In this document: one piece after another, positions 30,104 to 39,560 of the stretch | Layout: each line of letters opens with the position of its first letter | How positions within the stretch are numbered: position 1 is the stretch's first letter | Assembly: GCF_002261225.1 (NCBI RefSeq) | Contig: NZ_NEVM01000002.1 | Coordinates: 310,001-374,000, forward strand | Origin: Bordetella genomosp. 10 | Lineage (GTDB): Bacteria > Pseudomonadota > Gammaproteobacteria > Burkholderiales > Burkholderiaceae_B | Direction: 5' to 3' | Length of the DNA stretch: 64,000 nucleotides | Made by a program: the position numbers and the translations under genes | The notes under the pieces: generated by a model | What the model saw: the letters and a program-made list of their open reading frames with translations, nothing else | What the model was told of the DNA's origin: nothing | The model's database searches: none

Positions 30104-30184
30104 CCGGGTTAACCTTTATTTTCTTCAGGTAACCCGGCGCGTAGGATGTGGTTTCACTACAGATCGGACGGCGCTCGCCGTCCG
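30104..30184 (+). promoter_or_regulatory. Leader with two inverted repeats before the ABC transporter operon
   Basis: CCGGGTTAACCT (30104-30115) pairs with AGGTAACCCGG (30127-30137), with one unpaired A. Downstream, CGGACGGCG/CGCCGTCCG (30165-30184) is a perfect 9-bp repeat with a CT centre, ending 7 bp before the AAGGGG ribosome site of the permease gene. Either could be an operator or an RNA hairpin affecting translation. Confidence 0.5.
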
Positions 30185-30206
30185 GCGTCTCAAGGGGAAT
30201 CACGTC

Positions 30207-31055
30207 GTGGCAGTTACCGTTGCGTCCGCCCCCCGGGCCCGCGCGCCGCTTTCCTTGCCCTGGCTGCGCTGGCTGCATCTCGCCTTCGTCGCGCTGATCT
30301 ATCTCTTCATGCTGAGCCCGCTGCTGTTCGTGGTGTGGCTCAGTTTCTTCAAGGACGCCATCCTTTATTTCCCGCCGTCGGGCTATACGCTGTCCTGGTA
30401 CGTCAAGGCCTGGGACAACGCGGCCTTCGCCAACGGCTTCCTGTTCAGCCTGCAGGTGGCGCTGGTGGCGGCCCTGTGCGGCGTCGCGCTGGGCGTGCTG
30501 GCGGCGCTGGGCATCATCCGCCACCGCTTCCGCGGCGCGCAGGCGGTCAATACGCTGCTGCTGTCGCCCCTGCTGGTGCCGGGCATCGTCGCCGGCGTCG
30601 CCATCTACCTGTTCTACCTGCGCGCCGAAAACGCGCTGGACATGGATATCGTCGGCACCTACGGCGGCCTGGTGCTGGCGCACGTCTGCCTGACCATCCC
30701 CTGGACGGTGCGGCTGGTCTCGGCCAGCATGGGCGGGCTCGATCCCTCCATCGAGGAAGCGGCCCGCAATCTGGGCGCCAGCGGCCGGGTGGCGTTCTTC
30801 CGCGTCACGCTGCCCATGCTGCGGCCCGCCATCGTGGCGGCCGCGCTGTTCTCCTTCATCGTTTCCTTCGAAAACCTGGAATTGTCGCTGTCGCTCGTGG
30901 GGCCCGGCCACACGACGCTGCCGATCGCCATCATGCAATACCTGGAGTTCAACCTGGATCCGACCATCGCCGCGGTGGCGTCGGTGCAGATCCTTTTGCT
31001 CGGTATCGTCATGCTGGTCACCGACCGCTACGTCAAACTCAGCCAGGTGGTGTGA
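30207..31055 (+). CDS. ABC transporter permease, spermidine/putrescine (PotC) type
   Basis: This 282-residue inner-membrane permease has about six helices and the EAA loop motif EEAARNLGASGRVAFFRVTLP, which contacts the ATPase. The GTG at 30207 follows AAGGGG. It belongs to the PotC-like branch (LSPLLFVVWLSFF, YTLSWYVKAW). The transporter is completed by the next two genes, with a 3-bp gap to the ATPase, and by one or both binding proteins at 38359 and 42366. The substrate need not be a polyamine: this family also handles iron, phosphonates, opines and peptide-like compounds, and the neighbours here are amidohydrolases and PutA. Confidence 0.9.
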   Translation: MAVTVASAPRARAPLSLPWLRWLHLAFVALIYLFMLSPLLFVVWLSFFKDAILYFPPSGYTLSWYVKAWDNAAFANGFLFSLQVALVAALCGVALGVLAALGIIRHRFRGAQAVNTLLLSPLLVPGIVAGVAIYLFYLRAENALDMDIVGTYGGLVLAHVCLTIPWTVRLVSASMGGLDPSIEEAARNLGASGRVAFFRVTLPMLRPAIVAAALFSFIVSFENLELSLSLVGPGHTTLPIAIMQYLEFNLDPTIAAVASVQILLLGIVMLVTDRYVKLSQVV

Positions 31056-31058
31056 AAG

Positions 31059-32150
31059 ATGGCCCATGTCGCTCTCGAAGGACTCCGTAAGCAGTACGGC
31101 GGCGCGCTGGCCGTGGCCGATTTCTCGCTGGACATCGCCGACGGCGAACTGGTCGCCTTCCTCGGCCCCAGCGGCTGCGGCAAGACCACCACGCTGCGCA
31201 TGATCGCCGGCTTCATCGCGCCCACCGCGGGCAGCATACGCATCGGCGACAGCGACGTGACGGCGCTGCCGGCGCATCGCCGCGACACCGGCATGGTGTT
31301 CCAGCGCTATGCCTTGTTCCCCCACATGACGGTGGCCGAGAACGTCGCCTTCGGACTGGAAATGCGCAAGGTGGCGGCGGCCGAGCGCCAGCGCCGCATC
31401 GCCGACGCGCTGGACATGGTGCGCATGGGGGAATTGCGCGACCGCTATCCGCGCCAGTTGTCCGGCGGCCAGCAGCAGCGGGTGGCCATCGCGCGGGCGC
31501 TGGTCATCCAGCCCAAGGTCTTCCTGCTCGACGAACCGCTGTCCAACCTGGACGCCAAGCTGCGGCTGGAGGTGCGCGACGAGATCCGCGCCTTGCAGCG
31601 GCGCCTGGGGCTGACCACGATTTTCGTGACGCACGACCAGGAGGAGGCCCTGTCCATCGCCGATCGCATGGCCATCATGCACGACGGCCGCGTGCAGCAG
31701 GTCGGCACGCCGGAAACGCTGTACGAGAAGCCGGCCAATCTCTTCGTCGCCGATTTCCTGGGCAAGATGAATTTCTTCGACGGCCGCATGGACAGCGGCG
31801 TCTTCGCGACGGCGCGCGGCCTGCGCCTGGCGGTCGGCGACGCCGCGCCGGACAGCACGCGCGTCGGCGTGCGGCCCGAGCGGGTCGTCCTGCGCGCCGG
31901 CGCCGACGGGCCCAATGCCCTGGCCGGCAAGGTGGACGCGGTGTCCTACCTGGGCGCGCACATCGACGTGCGCGTGCGGCTGGACGGCGGCGACCTGCTG
32001 AGCTGCCGCTGCGCCAATGCGGGGTCCGCCCATGCCGGGGCCGCCGATGCCGCCACTGGCCATGGAAGCGCGGCCGCGCCCGCGTTGGCGCAGGGCGCGC
32101 CGGTGTACGCCTGCTTCCATCCCGCCGATTGCGTGGCGTTCGGCGCGTGA
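31059..32150 (+). CDS. ABC transporter ATP-binding protein, PotA type
   Basis: The 363-residue ATPase has Walker A GPSGCGKTT (about residues 33-41), Q-loop VFQRYALFPHMTV, signature LSGGQQQRVAIARAL, Walker B VFLLDEPLSNLD and the switch histidine in VTHDQEEAL. A C-terminal TOBE-type domain (VGVRPERVVL onward) is typical of the PotA/MalK group. Near its C-terminus is a Gly/Ala-rich stretch (about residues 325-350) that looks like an insertion. It powers the permease pair on each side. Confidence 0.93.
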   Translation: MAHVALEGLRKQYGGALAVADFSLDIADGELVAFLGPSGCGKTTTLRMIAGFIAPTAGSIRIGDSDVTALPAHRRDTGMVFQRYALFPHMTVAENVAFGLEMRKVAAAERQRRIADALDMVRMGELRDRYPRQLSGGQQQRVAIARALVIQPKVFLLDEPLSNLDAKLRLEVRDEIRALQRRLGLTTIFVTHDQEEALSIADRMAIMHDGRVQQVGTPETLYEKPANLFVADFLGKMNFFDGRMDSGVFATARGLRLAVGDAAPDSTRVGVRPERVVLRAGADGPNALAGKVDAVSYLGAHIDVRVRLDGGDLLSCRCANAGSAHAGAADAATGHGSAAAPALAQGAPVYACFHPADCVAFGA

Positions 32151-32164
32151 CGAGGGACGACCCC

Positions 32165-33085
32165 ATGCAGACATCGGCCCACGCGGAATCCCCCACGCTC
32201 TCACGTCCCGCGGCCCCCGTTGCCGCCGGCGCGGCGCGCGGACGCGGCGCCAGCATGGCCTTTCCCGCCTCGCTGGTGGTGCTGGTCATCGTGCTGGTCC
32301 CCATCCTCATGCTGTTCCGCTACAGTTTCGAGCACTTCGATCCCGCGCAGACGGCGCAGGCCGGCTTCACCCTGGAAAACTACGTGAAGTTCTTCGGCGA
32401 TCCGTATTACCGCGACGTGTTCCTGACGACGCTATGGGTGGCGGCCCTGTGCACCGTGCTGGCGCTGGCGCTGGGTTTCCCCGTGGCCTATTTCCTGGCC
32501 AAGACGCAGAGCCGGCACAAGAGCCTGCTGATCATCCTGCTGGTGTTCCCGCTGCTGGTCGGCAACGTGGTGCGCGCGGCGGGGTGGATGATCATCCTGG
32601 GCAACGCCGGCGCCGTCAATGCGGTGCTGGTGGGGCTGGGCCTGGCGGCCGAGCCCGTCAAGCTGCTCTACACGCCACTGGCTGTGGTCATCGGCACCAC
32701 GGCCGTGGTCCTGCCGTACTTCATTCTGACCTTGCAGAGCGTCCTGGAGGGCATCGATTTTTCCGTCGAGGAAGCGGCGCGGAACCTGGGCGCGGATTTC
32801 TTCACGACGCTGCGCCGGGTGGTGCTGCCCATCGCCGCGCCGGGCGTGGCCGCCGGCACGGTGCTGGTCTTCATCCTTTGCATGAATGCGTATGCGACGC
32901 CGGTGCTGCTGGGCGGCAGCGGCATCACCATGATGGCGCCGGCCTTGTACGACCAGATCACGCGCGGCTCGAACTGGCCCTTCGGTTCGGCGCTGGCCCT
33001 GGTGCTGGTGTGCGCCACCTTGCTGATGGCGCTGCTGTCGAACTGGCTGATCCATCGCCGCTACGTGAAGACGATGGCGTCATGA
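32165..33085 (+). CDS. ABC transporter permease, spermidine/putrescine (PotB) type
   Basis: The 306-residue permease has about six helices and the EAA motif EEAARNLGADFFTTLRRVVLP. The ATG at 32165 has GAGGG upstream; the longer frame back to 32129 overlaps the ATPase gene and is not supported. It forms the heterodimeric channel with the PotC-like subunit. The first ~35 residues are Ala/Pro-rich and cytoplasmic. It lies 14 bp after the ATPase gene and 52 bp before an amidohydrolase gene. Confidence 0.9.
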   Translation: MQTSAHAESPTLSRPAAPVAAGAARGRGASMAFPASLVVLVIVLVPILMLFRYSFEHFDPAQTAQAGFTLENYVKFFGDPYYRDVFLTTLWVAALCTVLALALGFPVAYFLAKTQSRHKSLLIILLVFPLLVGNVVRAAGWMIILGNAGAVNAVLVGLGLAAEPVKLLYTPLAVVIGTTAVVLPYFILTLQSVLEGIDFSVEEAARNLGADFFTTLRRVVLPIAAPGVAAGTVLVFILCMNAYATPVLLGGSGITMMAPALYDQITRGSNWPFGSALALVLVCATLLMALLSNWLIHRRYVKTMAS

Positions 33086-33137
33086 CGCGCGCTTGCGATA
33101 TTTCCGCCTTCACCCTGAACCTGTCCGGAGCACATCG

Positions 33138-34382
33138 ATGACCGCCGTCCTGTTCAAGAATGGAAATCTGCTGGACCCCACCGTGGATGAGCTGCTGGAA
33201 GGCCATGACGTCCTGGTCGAGGACGGCCTGGTCAAGGAGGTCTCCGACCGTCCCTTGCAGGCGGCGTCGGCCCGGGTGATCGACGTCCGCGGCAAGACCG
33301 TCATGCCCGGCTTCATCGACCTGCACGGCCACGTCATGGCCACGCAACTGAACCTGAGCGCGCAGGGCGTGCTGCCCGATGCGCTGGTGATGATGCGGGC
33401 GGTGCCCATCATGGCGGCCATGCTGCGGCGCGGCTTCACCACCGTGCGCGACGCGGGCGGCGCCGGCTGGGGGCTGAAGTGCGCGGTCGAGGAAGACACG
33501 GTCGTGGGCCCGCGCCTGTTCATCTCGGGCCATGCCATCAGCCAGACCGGCGGCCACGGCGATCCGCGGCCGCGTTCGGATCACCTGCGTCCCATGAGCT
33601 TCTGCGGCTGCTGTTTCCGCGCCGGCGACATCGGGCGCGTGGCCGACGGCGTGGACGAGGTGCGCAAGGCCGTGCGGCAGGAACTGCAGATGGGCGCGGA
33701 CCAGATCAAGATCATGGCGTCGGGCGGCGTGGCCTCGCCCACCGATCCCATCGCCGCATGGGGCTATTCGGACGACGAGATCCGCGCCATCGTGCACGAG
33801 GCGCGCGCCCGCCAGACCTACGTGATGGCGCACTCCTATACCGCGGAGGCCATCGAGCGCGCCGTCGGGATGGGCGTGCGCACCATCGAGCACGGCAACC
33901 TGGTCGACGAGCGCGTGGCGCGGCTGATGGCGGAGAAGGGCGCCTATGCGGTGCCCACGCTGGTGACCTACGAGGCGCTGGCCAACGAAGGCGCCCAGTA
34001 CGGCCTGCCGGAGGCAAGCGTGGTGAAAATCGCGTCGGTGCGCGAGGCCGGGCTCGATTCGCTGTCGCTGTTCAAGCGCGCCGGCGTGAAGATGGGCTTC
34101 GGCACCGATCTGCTGGGCCCGTCGCAGCGCCTGCAAAGCGACGAATTCCGCATTCGCGCCGGCGTCCTGGGCAACCGCGACGTCATCCGCAGCGCCACGC
34201 TGGTCGGCGCCGAGGTGCTGAACATGCAGGACAAGCTGGGCCGGCTGGCGGCCGGCGCGCATGCCGACGTCCTGGTGGTCGACGGCGATCCCTACAAGGA
34301 CATTTCCTGCCTGCTGGGCCAGGGCGAGCGCATCCCCCTGGTCATGAAGGGCGGCAAGATATACCACGACCATCTCGATTGA
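33138..34382 (+). CDS. COG1228 amidohydrolase, prolidase/Xaa-peptidase-like
   Basis: This 414-residue metal-dependent hydrolase of the amidohydrolase superfamily has the full binuclear ligand set: His63/His65 (DLHGH), Lys191 (QIKIMASGG, the residue that becomes carboxylated), His232, His252 (TIEHGN) and Asp324 (FGTDLLGP). The QTGGHGDPRPR loop is shared with bacterial COG1228 enzymes shown to hydrolyse C-terminal Pro, Arg or Lys peptides. Prolidase activity fits because putA follows directly. A GGAG site precedes the ATG. Imidazolonepropionase-like or N-acyl-amino-acid hydrolase activity is a less likely alternative. Confidence 0.82.
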   Translation: MTAVLFKNGNLLDPTVDELLEGHDVLVEDGLVKEVSDRPLQAASARVIDVRGKTVMPGFIDLHGHVMATQLNLSAQGVLPDALVMMRAVPIMAAMLRRGFTTVRDAGGAGWGLKCAVEEDTVVGPRLFISGHAISQTGGHGDPRPRSDHLRPMSFCGCCFRAGDIGRVADGVDEVRKAVRQELQMGADQIKIMASGGVASPTDPIAAWGYSDDEIRAIVHEARARQTYVMAHSYTAEAIERAVGMGVRTIEHGNLVDERVARLMAEKGAYAVPTLVTYEALANEGAQYGLPEASVVKIASVREAGLDSLSLFKRAGVKMGFGTDLLGPSQRLQSDEFRIRAGVLGNRDVIRSATLVGAEVLNMQDKLGRLAAGAHADVLVVDGDPYKDISCLLGQGERIPLVMKGGKIYHDHLD

Positions 34383-34383
34383 C

Positions 34384-34439
34384 CGATCCCACTTAATCGA
34401 TCCAACGTAATCGATCCAACCTAACCGATCCAACCGGAC
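34384..34439 (+). promoter_or_regulatory. Four tandem 14-bp repeats, candidate PutA operator
   Basis: Units start at 34384, 34398, 34412 and 34426 with the shared core CGATCC(A/C)AC followed by a variable TAA(T/C)-type tail. The array begins one base after the stop of the amidohydrolase gene and ends 15 bp before putA. PutA carries a ribbon-helix-helix domain, and proteins of that kind bind short direct repeats, so autoregulation is likely. Confidence 0.65.
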
Positions 34440-34454
34440 CCCGTACCGAGCAGC

Positions 34455-37400
34455 ATGGCTACCACCACTCTAGGCGTCAAGGTCGACGACGCATTGCGCG
34501 ACCGCTTGAAGAATGCCGCGGCGAAACTCAATTGCACGCCGCACTGGCTGCACAAGCAGGCCATCGTGTCGTACCTGGACCGCATCGAGCGCGGCCAGTT
34601 GCCGGCCGAGATTTCGCATTGCGGCGATGGGGCCCTGGCGGGCATGGAAGACCCCGATCCGGCCCCGCAGACGCGGGTGCCGCCGTTCTTCGAATTCGGC
34701 CAGGACGTGCAGCCGCAGTCCGTGCTGCGCGCCGCCATCACGGCCGCCTACCGGCGGCCGGAGCCCGAGTGCGTGGCCCTGCTGCTGGGCCAGGCGCGGG
34801 TGGCGCATCCCGAGAAGGTCCACGCCATGGCCGCCGGCCTGGTCAAGGCGCTGCGCGGCAAGCGCAAGGGCGGCGGCGTCGAGGCCCTGATCCAGGAGTT
34901 CTCGCTGTCCAGCCAGGAAGGCGTGGCGCTGATGTGCCTGGCCGAAGCGCTGCTGCGCATCCCGGACCGCGCCACGCGCGACGCCCTGATCCGCGACAAG
35001 ATCTCGCACGGCGACTGGAAGTCGCACATGGGCGGCTCGCCCTCCCTGTTCGTCAACGCCGCGACCTGGGGGCTGATGCTCACCGGCAAGCTGGTGGCGG
35101 TCAATAGCGAGCAGTCGCTGTCGCGCGCGCTGACGCGCCTGATCGGCAAGGGCGGCGAACCGCTGATCCGCAAGAGCGTGAACATGGCCATGCGCATGAT
35201 GGGCGAGCAGTTCGTCTCGGGCCAGAGCATTTCCGAAGCGCTGGCCAACAACCGCAAGATGGAGGCCAGGGGCTACGGCTATTCCTACGACATGCTGGGC
35301 GAGGCGGCCACCACCTCGGCCGACGCCGACCGCTACTACGCGTCGTACGAGCAGGCTATCCAAGCCATCGGCAAGGCCTCGGCGGGCCGCGGCATCTACC
35401 AGGGCCCGGGCATCTCGATCAAGCTGTCGGCGCTGCATCCGCGCTATTCGCGCGCGCAGCGCGACCGCGTCATGAACGAACTGCTGCCGCGCGTGCTGCA
35501 GTTGACCCGCCTGGCGCGCAGCTACGACATCGGCCTGAACATAGACGCCGAGGAGGCCGACCGGCTGGAGATCTCGCTGGACCTCCTGGAAGCGCTGTGC
35601 TTCGACGCGGAGCTGGAGGGCTGGAACGGCATCGGCTTCGTCATCCAGGCCTACCAGAAGCGGGCGCCTTTCGTGATCGACTACGTCATCGACCTGGCGC
35701 GCCGCAGCCGCCATCGCCTGATGATCCGCCTGGTCAAGGGCGCCTACTGGGACAGCGAAATCAAGCGTGCCCAGGTCGACGGGCTGGAAGGCTATCCGGT
35801 CTATACCCGCAAGGTCTACACCGACGTGTCCTACCTGGCCTGCGCGCGCAAGCTGCTGGGCGCGCCGGAGGCGGTGTTCCCGCAGTTCGCCACCCACAAC
35901 GCCTACACGCTGGCGGCCATCTACCAGATGGCGGGCCAGAACTACTACCCGGGCCAGTATGAATTCCAGTGCCTGCACGGCATGGGCGAGTCCCTGTACG
36001 ACGAGGTGGTCGGGCCGGCGGCGCAGGGCAAGCTGAACCGCCCCTGCCGCATCTACGCGCCGGTCGGCACGCACGAGACGCTGCTGGCCTACCTGGTGCG
36101 GCGCCTGCTGGAGAACGGCGCCAATACGTCCTTCGTCAACCGCATCGGCGACGACAGCGTGTCCATCGACGAGCTGGTGGAGGACCCGGTCGAGGCGGCG
36201 CAGGCCATTGCTCCGCCGGGCGCGCCGCACGAGAAGATCCCCTTGCCGCGCGAGCTGTACGGCGCCGCCGCCAGCGGCGCGCGCCTGAATTCCCAGGGCC
36301 TGGACCTGAGCAACGAACATCGCCTGGCCTCGCTCTCCGCGGCCCTGCTGGCCAGCACGGCCATGCCGTGGCGCGCCGCGCCCACCGTGGGCGAGCGCCT
36401 GGCGTGGGACGACGAGCGCGCGCGGCCGGTGCGCAACCCCGCCGACCTGCGCGACGAGGTGGGGCAGGTGGTCGAGGCCTCGCAGGCCGAGGTCGAGGAC
36501 GCGCTGCGCCATGCCGTGGCGGGCGCGCCGATCTGGCAGTCGACGCCGGTGCCGGAGCGCGCGCAATGCCTGCGCCGCGCCGCGCAGTTGTTCGAGGAGC
36601 AGATGCAGACGCTGCTGGGCCTGATCGTGCGCGAGGCCGGCAAATCGCTGCCCAACGCCATCGCCGAGGTGCGCGAGGCGGTCGACTTCCTGCGCTACTA
36701 CGCCGACCAGGCCGAACGCGAGTTCGACAACCATACGCATCGTCCGCTGGGACCGGTGCTGTGCATCAGCCCCTGGAATTTCCCGCTGGCGATCTTCACC
36801 GGCCAGGTGGCCGCGGCGCTGGCGGCGGGCAACACGGTGCTCGCCAAGCCGGCCGAGCAGACGCCGCTGATCGCGGCGCAGGCCGTGGCCATGCTGCGCG
36901 CGGCCGGCGTGCCGGCCGACGCCGTGCAACTGCTGCCCGGCCGCGGCGAGACCGTGGGCGCCGCGCTGGTGGCGGACCCCGCCGTCAAGGGGGTGATGTT
37001 CACCGGTTCGACCGAAGTGGCGCGGCTGATCGCGCGCAACCTGGCCGAGCGCCTGGACGACGCGGGCCACCCGATTCCCCTGATCGCCGAGACCGGCGGC
37101 CAGAACGCCATGATCGTCGATTCCTCGGCCCTGGCCGAACAGGTGGTGTTCGACGTGCTGACCTCGGCCTTCGATTCGGCCGGCCAGCGTTGCTCGGCGC
37201 TGCGCGTGCTGTGCCTGCAGGAGGACAGCGCGGACCACGTGCTGCACATGCTGCGCGGCGCGATGGACGAGTTGCGCGTGGGTAATCCCGATCATCTGTC
37301 CGTCGACGTCGGGCCGGTCATCGACGCCGAGGCGCGCGACGGCATCCAGCGCCACATCGACGCCATGCGCGCGGCCGGCAAGCCGGTGGCGCAGGCCGCG

Positions 37401-38273
37401 CTGCTGGCGGAGGCGCGCCACGGCACCTTCGTGCCGCCCACCTTGATCGAGATCGGCAGCGTGCGCGAGCTCAAGCGCGAGGTCTTCGGCCCCGTGCTGC
37501 ACGTGCTGCGCTACCAGCGCGACCGGCTCGACGCGCTGCTGGACGACATCAACGGCAGCGGCTACGGCCTGACCTTCGGCGTGCATACGCGCATCGACGA
37601 AACCATCGCCCACGTCACCGGCCGCATCCATGCGGGCAATATGTACGTCAACCGCAATATCGTCGGCGCGGTGGTGGGCGTCCAGCCCTTCGGCGGCGAG
37701 GGCCTGTCCGGCACCGGCCCCAAGGCGGGCGGTCCCCTGTACATGTACCGCCTGCTGTCCGTGCGCCCCCTTGGGCTGCCGCCGCTGGCCGGCGGCGGCA
37801 AGCTGCCGCTGTCGCTGACCCTGCCGGGCCCGACCGGCGAGTCCAATACCTACCGGCTGGAGCCGCGCGGCGCCGTGCTGTGCGCGGCGGCCACCGAGGC
37901 CGGCGCGCGGGCGCAGCTCGCGGCGGCGCGCGCCTGCGGCAACCGCGTGCTGTTCGTCGACAACGCCGCCGCGCGCGGCGTGCAGCAGGGCCTGGACGCC
38001 GCGCAGCGCGACAGCGTGGCCCTGGTGGCCGACGCCGAGCTGGAGCAGGCCGATTTTCAGGCGGCCCTGTTCGAAGGGGACGGCGACGCCTTGCTGGTGT
38101 TCCAGCGCCGCGTCGCCGCGCGCGACGGCGCCATCGTGCCGGTGCAGGGCCTGACCACCGAGGCGCTGGGGCAGGGCGAGCAGTACGTGCCGGACCGGCT
38201 GGTGGCCGAGCGCTCCATCAGCGTGAACACCGCCGCCGCCGGCGGCAACGCCAACCTGATGACCATAGGCTGA
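34455..38273 (+). CDS. putA: Trifunctional PutA: proline dehydrogenase / L-glutamate-gamma-semialdehyde dehydrogenase / repressor
   Basis: PutA oxidises proline to glutamate in two steps, using FAD then NAD, and represses its own operon. The 1272 residues start with a ribbon-helix-helix domain (about 1-50; TTTLGVKVDDALRDRLKNAA). The FAD-binding proline dehydrogenase barrel follows (YLVRRLLENGANTSFVNRI holds the substrate-binding arginines). The aldehyde dehydrogenase domain has Glu879 (ETGGQNA) and the catalytic Cys913 (GQRCSALR). A C-terminal ALDH-fold extension marks a type B PutA. It sits 72 bp after the amidohydrolase, behind 14-bp repeats. Confidence 0.97.
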   Translation: MATTTLGVKVDDALRDRLKNAAAKLNCTPHWLHKQAIVSYLDRIERGQLPAEISHCGDGALAGMEDPDPAPQTRVPPFFEFGQDVQPQSVLRAAITAAYRRPEPECVALLLGQARVAHPEKVHAMAAGLVKALRGKRKGGGVEALIQEFSLSSQEGVALMCLAEALLRIPDRATRDALIRDKISHGDWKSHMGGSPSLFVNAATWGLMLTGKLVAVNSEQSLSRALTRLIGKGGEPLIRKSVNMAMRMMGEQFVSGQSISEALANNRKMEARGYGYSYDMLGEAATTSADADRYYASYEQAIQAIGKASAGRGIYQGPGISIKLSALHPRYSRAQRDRVMNELLPRVLQLTRLARSYDIGLNIDAEEADRLEISLDLLEALCFDAELEGWNGIGFVIQAYQKRAPFVIDYVIDLARRSRHRLMIRLVKGAYWDSEIKRAQVDGLEGYPVYTRKVYTDVSYLACARKLLGAPEAVFPQFATHNAYTLAAIYQMAGQNYYPGQYEFQCLHGMGESLYDEVVGPAAQGKLNRPCRIYAPVGTHETLLAYLVRRLLENGANTSFVNRIGDDSVSIDELVEDPVEAAQAIAPPGAPHEKIPLPRELYGAAASGARLNSQGLDLSNEHRLASLSAALLASTAMPWRAAPTVGERLAWDDERARPVRNPADLRDEVGQVVEASQAEVEDALRHAVAGAPIWQSTPVPERAQCLRRAAQLFEEQMQTLLGLIVREAGKSLPNAIAEVREAVDFLRYYADQAEREFDNHTHRPLGPVLCISPWNFPLAIFTGQVAAALAAGNTVLAKPAEQTPLIAAQAVAMLRAAGVPADAVQLLPGRGETVGAALVADPAVKGVMFTGSTEVARLIARNLAERLDDAGHPIPLIAETGGQNAMIVDSSALAEQVVFDVLTSAFDSAGQRCSALRVLCLQEDSADHVLHMLRGAMDELRVGNPDHLSVDVGPVIDAEARDGIQRHIDAMRAAGKPVAQAALLAEARHGTFVPPTLIEIGSVRELKREVFGPVLHVLRYQRDRLDALLDDINGSGYGLTFGVHTRIDETIAHVTGRIHAGNMYVNRNIVGAVVGVQPFGGEGLSGTGPKAGGPLYMYRLLSVRPLGLPPLAGGGKLPLSLTLPGPTGESNTYRLEPRGAVLCAAATEAGARAQLAAARACGNRVLFVDNAAARGVQQGLDAAQRDSVALVADAELEQADFQAALFEGDGDALLVFQRRVAARDGAIVPVQGLTTEALGQGEQYVPDRLVAERSISVNTAAAGGNANLMTIG

Positions 38274-38358
38274 GGGAAACGGTAACGGCGCGCGGCGTGA
38301 CAAGCGGACGGACATGGGATGACAATGATGGCCCCCACCCGGTATTGGAGTTCATGAT

Positions 38359-39465
38359 ATGGCCGCTTCGCGTGCTCGCCGTTCCTTCCTGACCACCGCC
38401 GCCGCGCTGGCGCCGGCCCTGCTGGGGCTGCCCCGCCTGGCGCGCGCGGCGGCGCAATGCGGCGCCGGGGTCGTGGTGGGAATGCCGGCGGGGCCGCGCC
38501 AGGCCTTGCTGCACGAAGTGCTCGATCCCTTGCTGGCGCCGGCCGGGCTGGTGCCCGCCTACCAGACGGCCAGCGCGCTGGCGCAAGGCACGCGCATCCG
38601 CGCCGAAATCGGCGCGCGGCGGCCCACGCTGGACCTGGTGGTGCTGCGCGACCGCGATCTTCACGCGATCCAGGCCGAAGGCGGCCTGGCGTCCGTCGAC
38701 GCGCAGGCGGTGCCGCGCGGCGCGCATTTGCTGGCGCCCTTCAAGTCGTCGTCCGCCCTGGTCCATGCCTGGACCGGCCTGGTGCTGGTCTACGACAAGA
38801 GCAGGTTCAAGACGCCGCCGGACAGCCTGGCCGCGCTGGTGGAGCCCGCCACGCAGGACGCCGCGTCCCGGGACGCCGGCGTGAAGGACGGCGGCTCCGC
38901 GGCGTCCGCGGCCAAGGACCACGTCGGCCTGCTCGACGGCATGGCCGGCACGCTGGCCGTGGCCGGTTCGCTGGCGCTGGGCAAGGGCGCCGCGGACCTG
39001 GACGCGGGCCGGACCTGGCTGACCGCCCTGCAGGGACAGGGCGCCCGCGCCTATGCCGACGAGGCCGCGCTGGCGCGCGGGTTCCGGCGCGGCCAGGTGC
39101 GCGCCGCCCTGGTCTGGCGCGCCACCGCGCTGCAATGGAAGAAGGACGGCCTGGCGCTGGACTCGGCGGTGCCGCGCGAAGGACTGATCCCGCTGCTGTA
39201 CCAGGCCGCCCCCGTCGCCGCCGGGCCCGACCGCGCCTGCGCCGCCGGCTATCTGGACGCCTTGCTCGATCCCAAGGTGCAGCAGGCCTTCGCCGCCCGC
39301 CTGTACCTGGCGCCCGCCACGGACGACGCGGCGCTGCCGCCGGAAACCCAGGCGGCGGCGTTCGCGCCAGCGGAGATCGAGCGGGTGGTCAAGCGCGACA
39401 TGGATGCGCTGGCGCGCGCCGAAGCCGACCTGAATGCCTTCTGGAGCAAGACTTTCCATGCCTGA
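38359..39465 (+). CDS. PotD-like extracellular substrate-binding protein (first)
   Basis: This 368-residue periplasmic binding protein is of the spermidine/putrescine (SBP type 2) class. A twin-arginine motif (ARRSFLTTAAALA) and a signal peptide ending near ARAAA suggest Tat export. The GTRIRAEIGARRPTLDLVVL segment and the C-terminal LDALLDPKVQQAFAARLYLAPAT match the family. A Gly/Ala/Asp-rich insert near residues 170-190 is unusual. It lies 85 bp after putA. Its sequence differs clearly from the second binding protein at 42366, so the two are not recent duplicates. Ligand unknown. Confidence 0.8.
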   Translation: MAASRARRSFLTTAAALAPALLGLPRLARAAAQCGAGVVVGMPAGPRQALLHEVLDPLLAPAGLVPAYQTASALAQGTRIRAEIGARRPTLDLVVLRDRDLHAIQAEGGLASVDAQAVPRGAHLLAPFKSSSALVHAWTGLVLVYDKSRFKTPPDSLAALVEPATQDAASRDAGVKDGGSAASAAKDHVGLLDGMAGTLAVAGSLALGKGAADLDAGRTWLTALQGQGARAYADEAALARGFRRGQVRAALVWRATALQWKKDGLALDSAVPREGLIPLLYQAAPVAAGPDRACAAGYLDALLDPKVQQAFAARLYLAPATDDAALPPETQAAAFAPAEIERVVKRDMDALARAEADLNAFWSKTFHA

Positions 39466-39560
39466 TCCCGCTGCCCTGATCCCCTGATTGCCGTGTGAAC
39501 CCCGGCCACGCGGACGCCATGGCGGCCCCGCATGCGCCACATCGCGCCGAAGGAATTGCC

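Noticed and set aside
29226..32204. Long minus-strand frame across pqiC and the ABC transporter genes
   Set aside because: It crosses two terminators/leaders and three genes with strong plus-strand motifs, and shows no recognisable domain.
34470..38315. 1281-codon open frame antisense to putA
   Set aside because: PutA motifs on the plus strand are unmistakable; the antisense translation is a low-information His/Arg/Gly/Ala-rich shadow.
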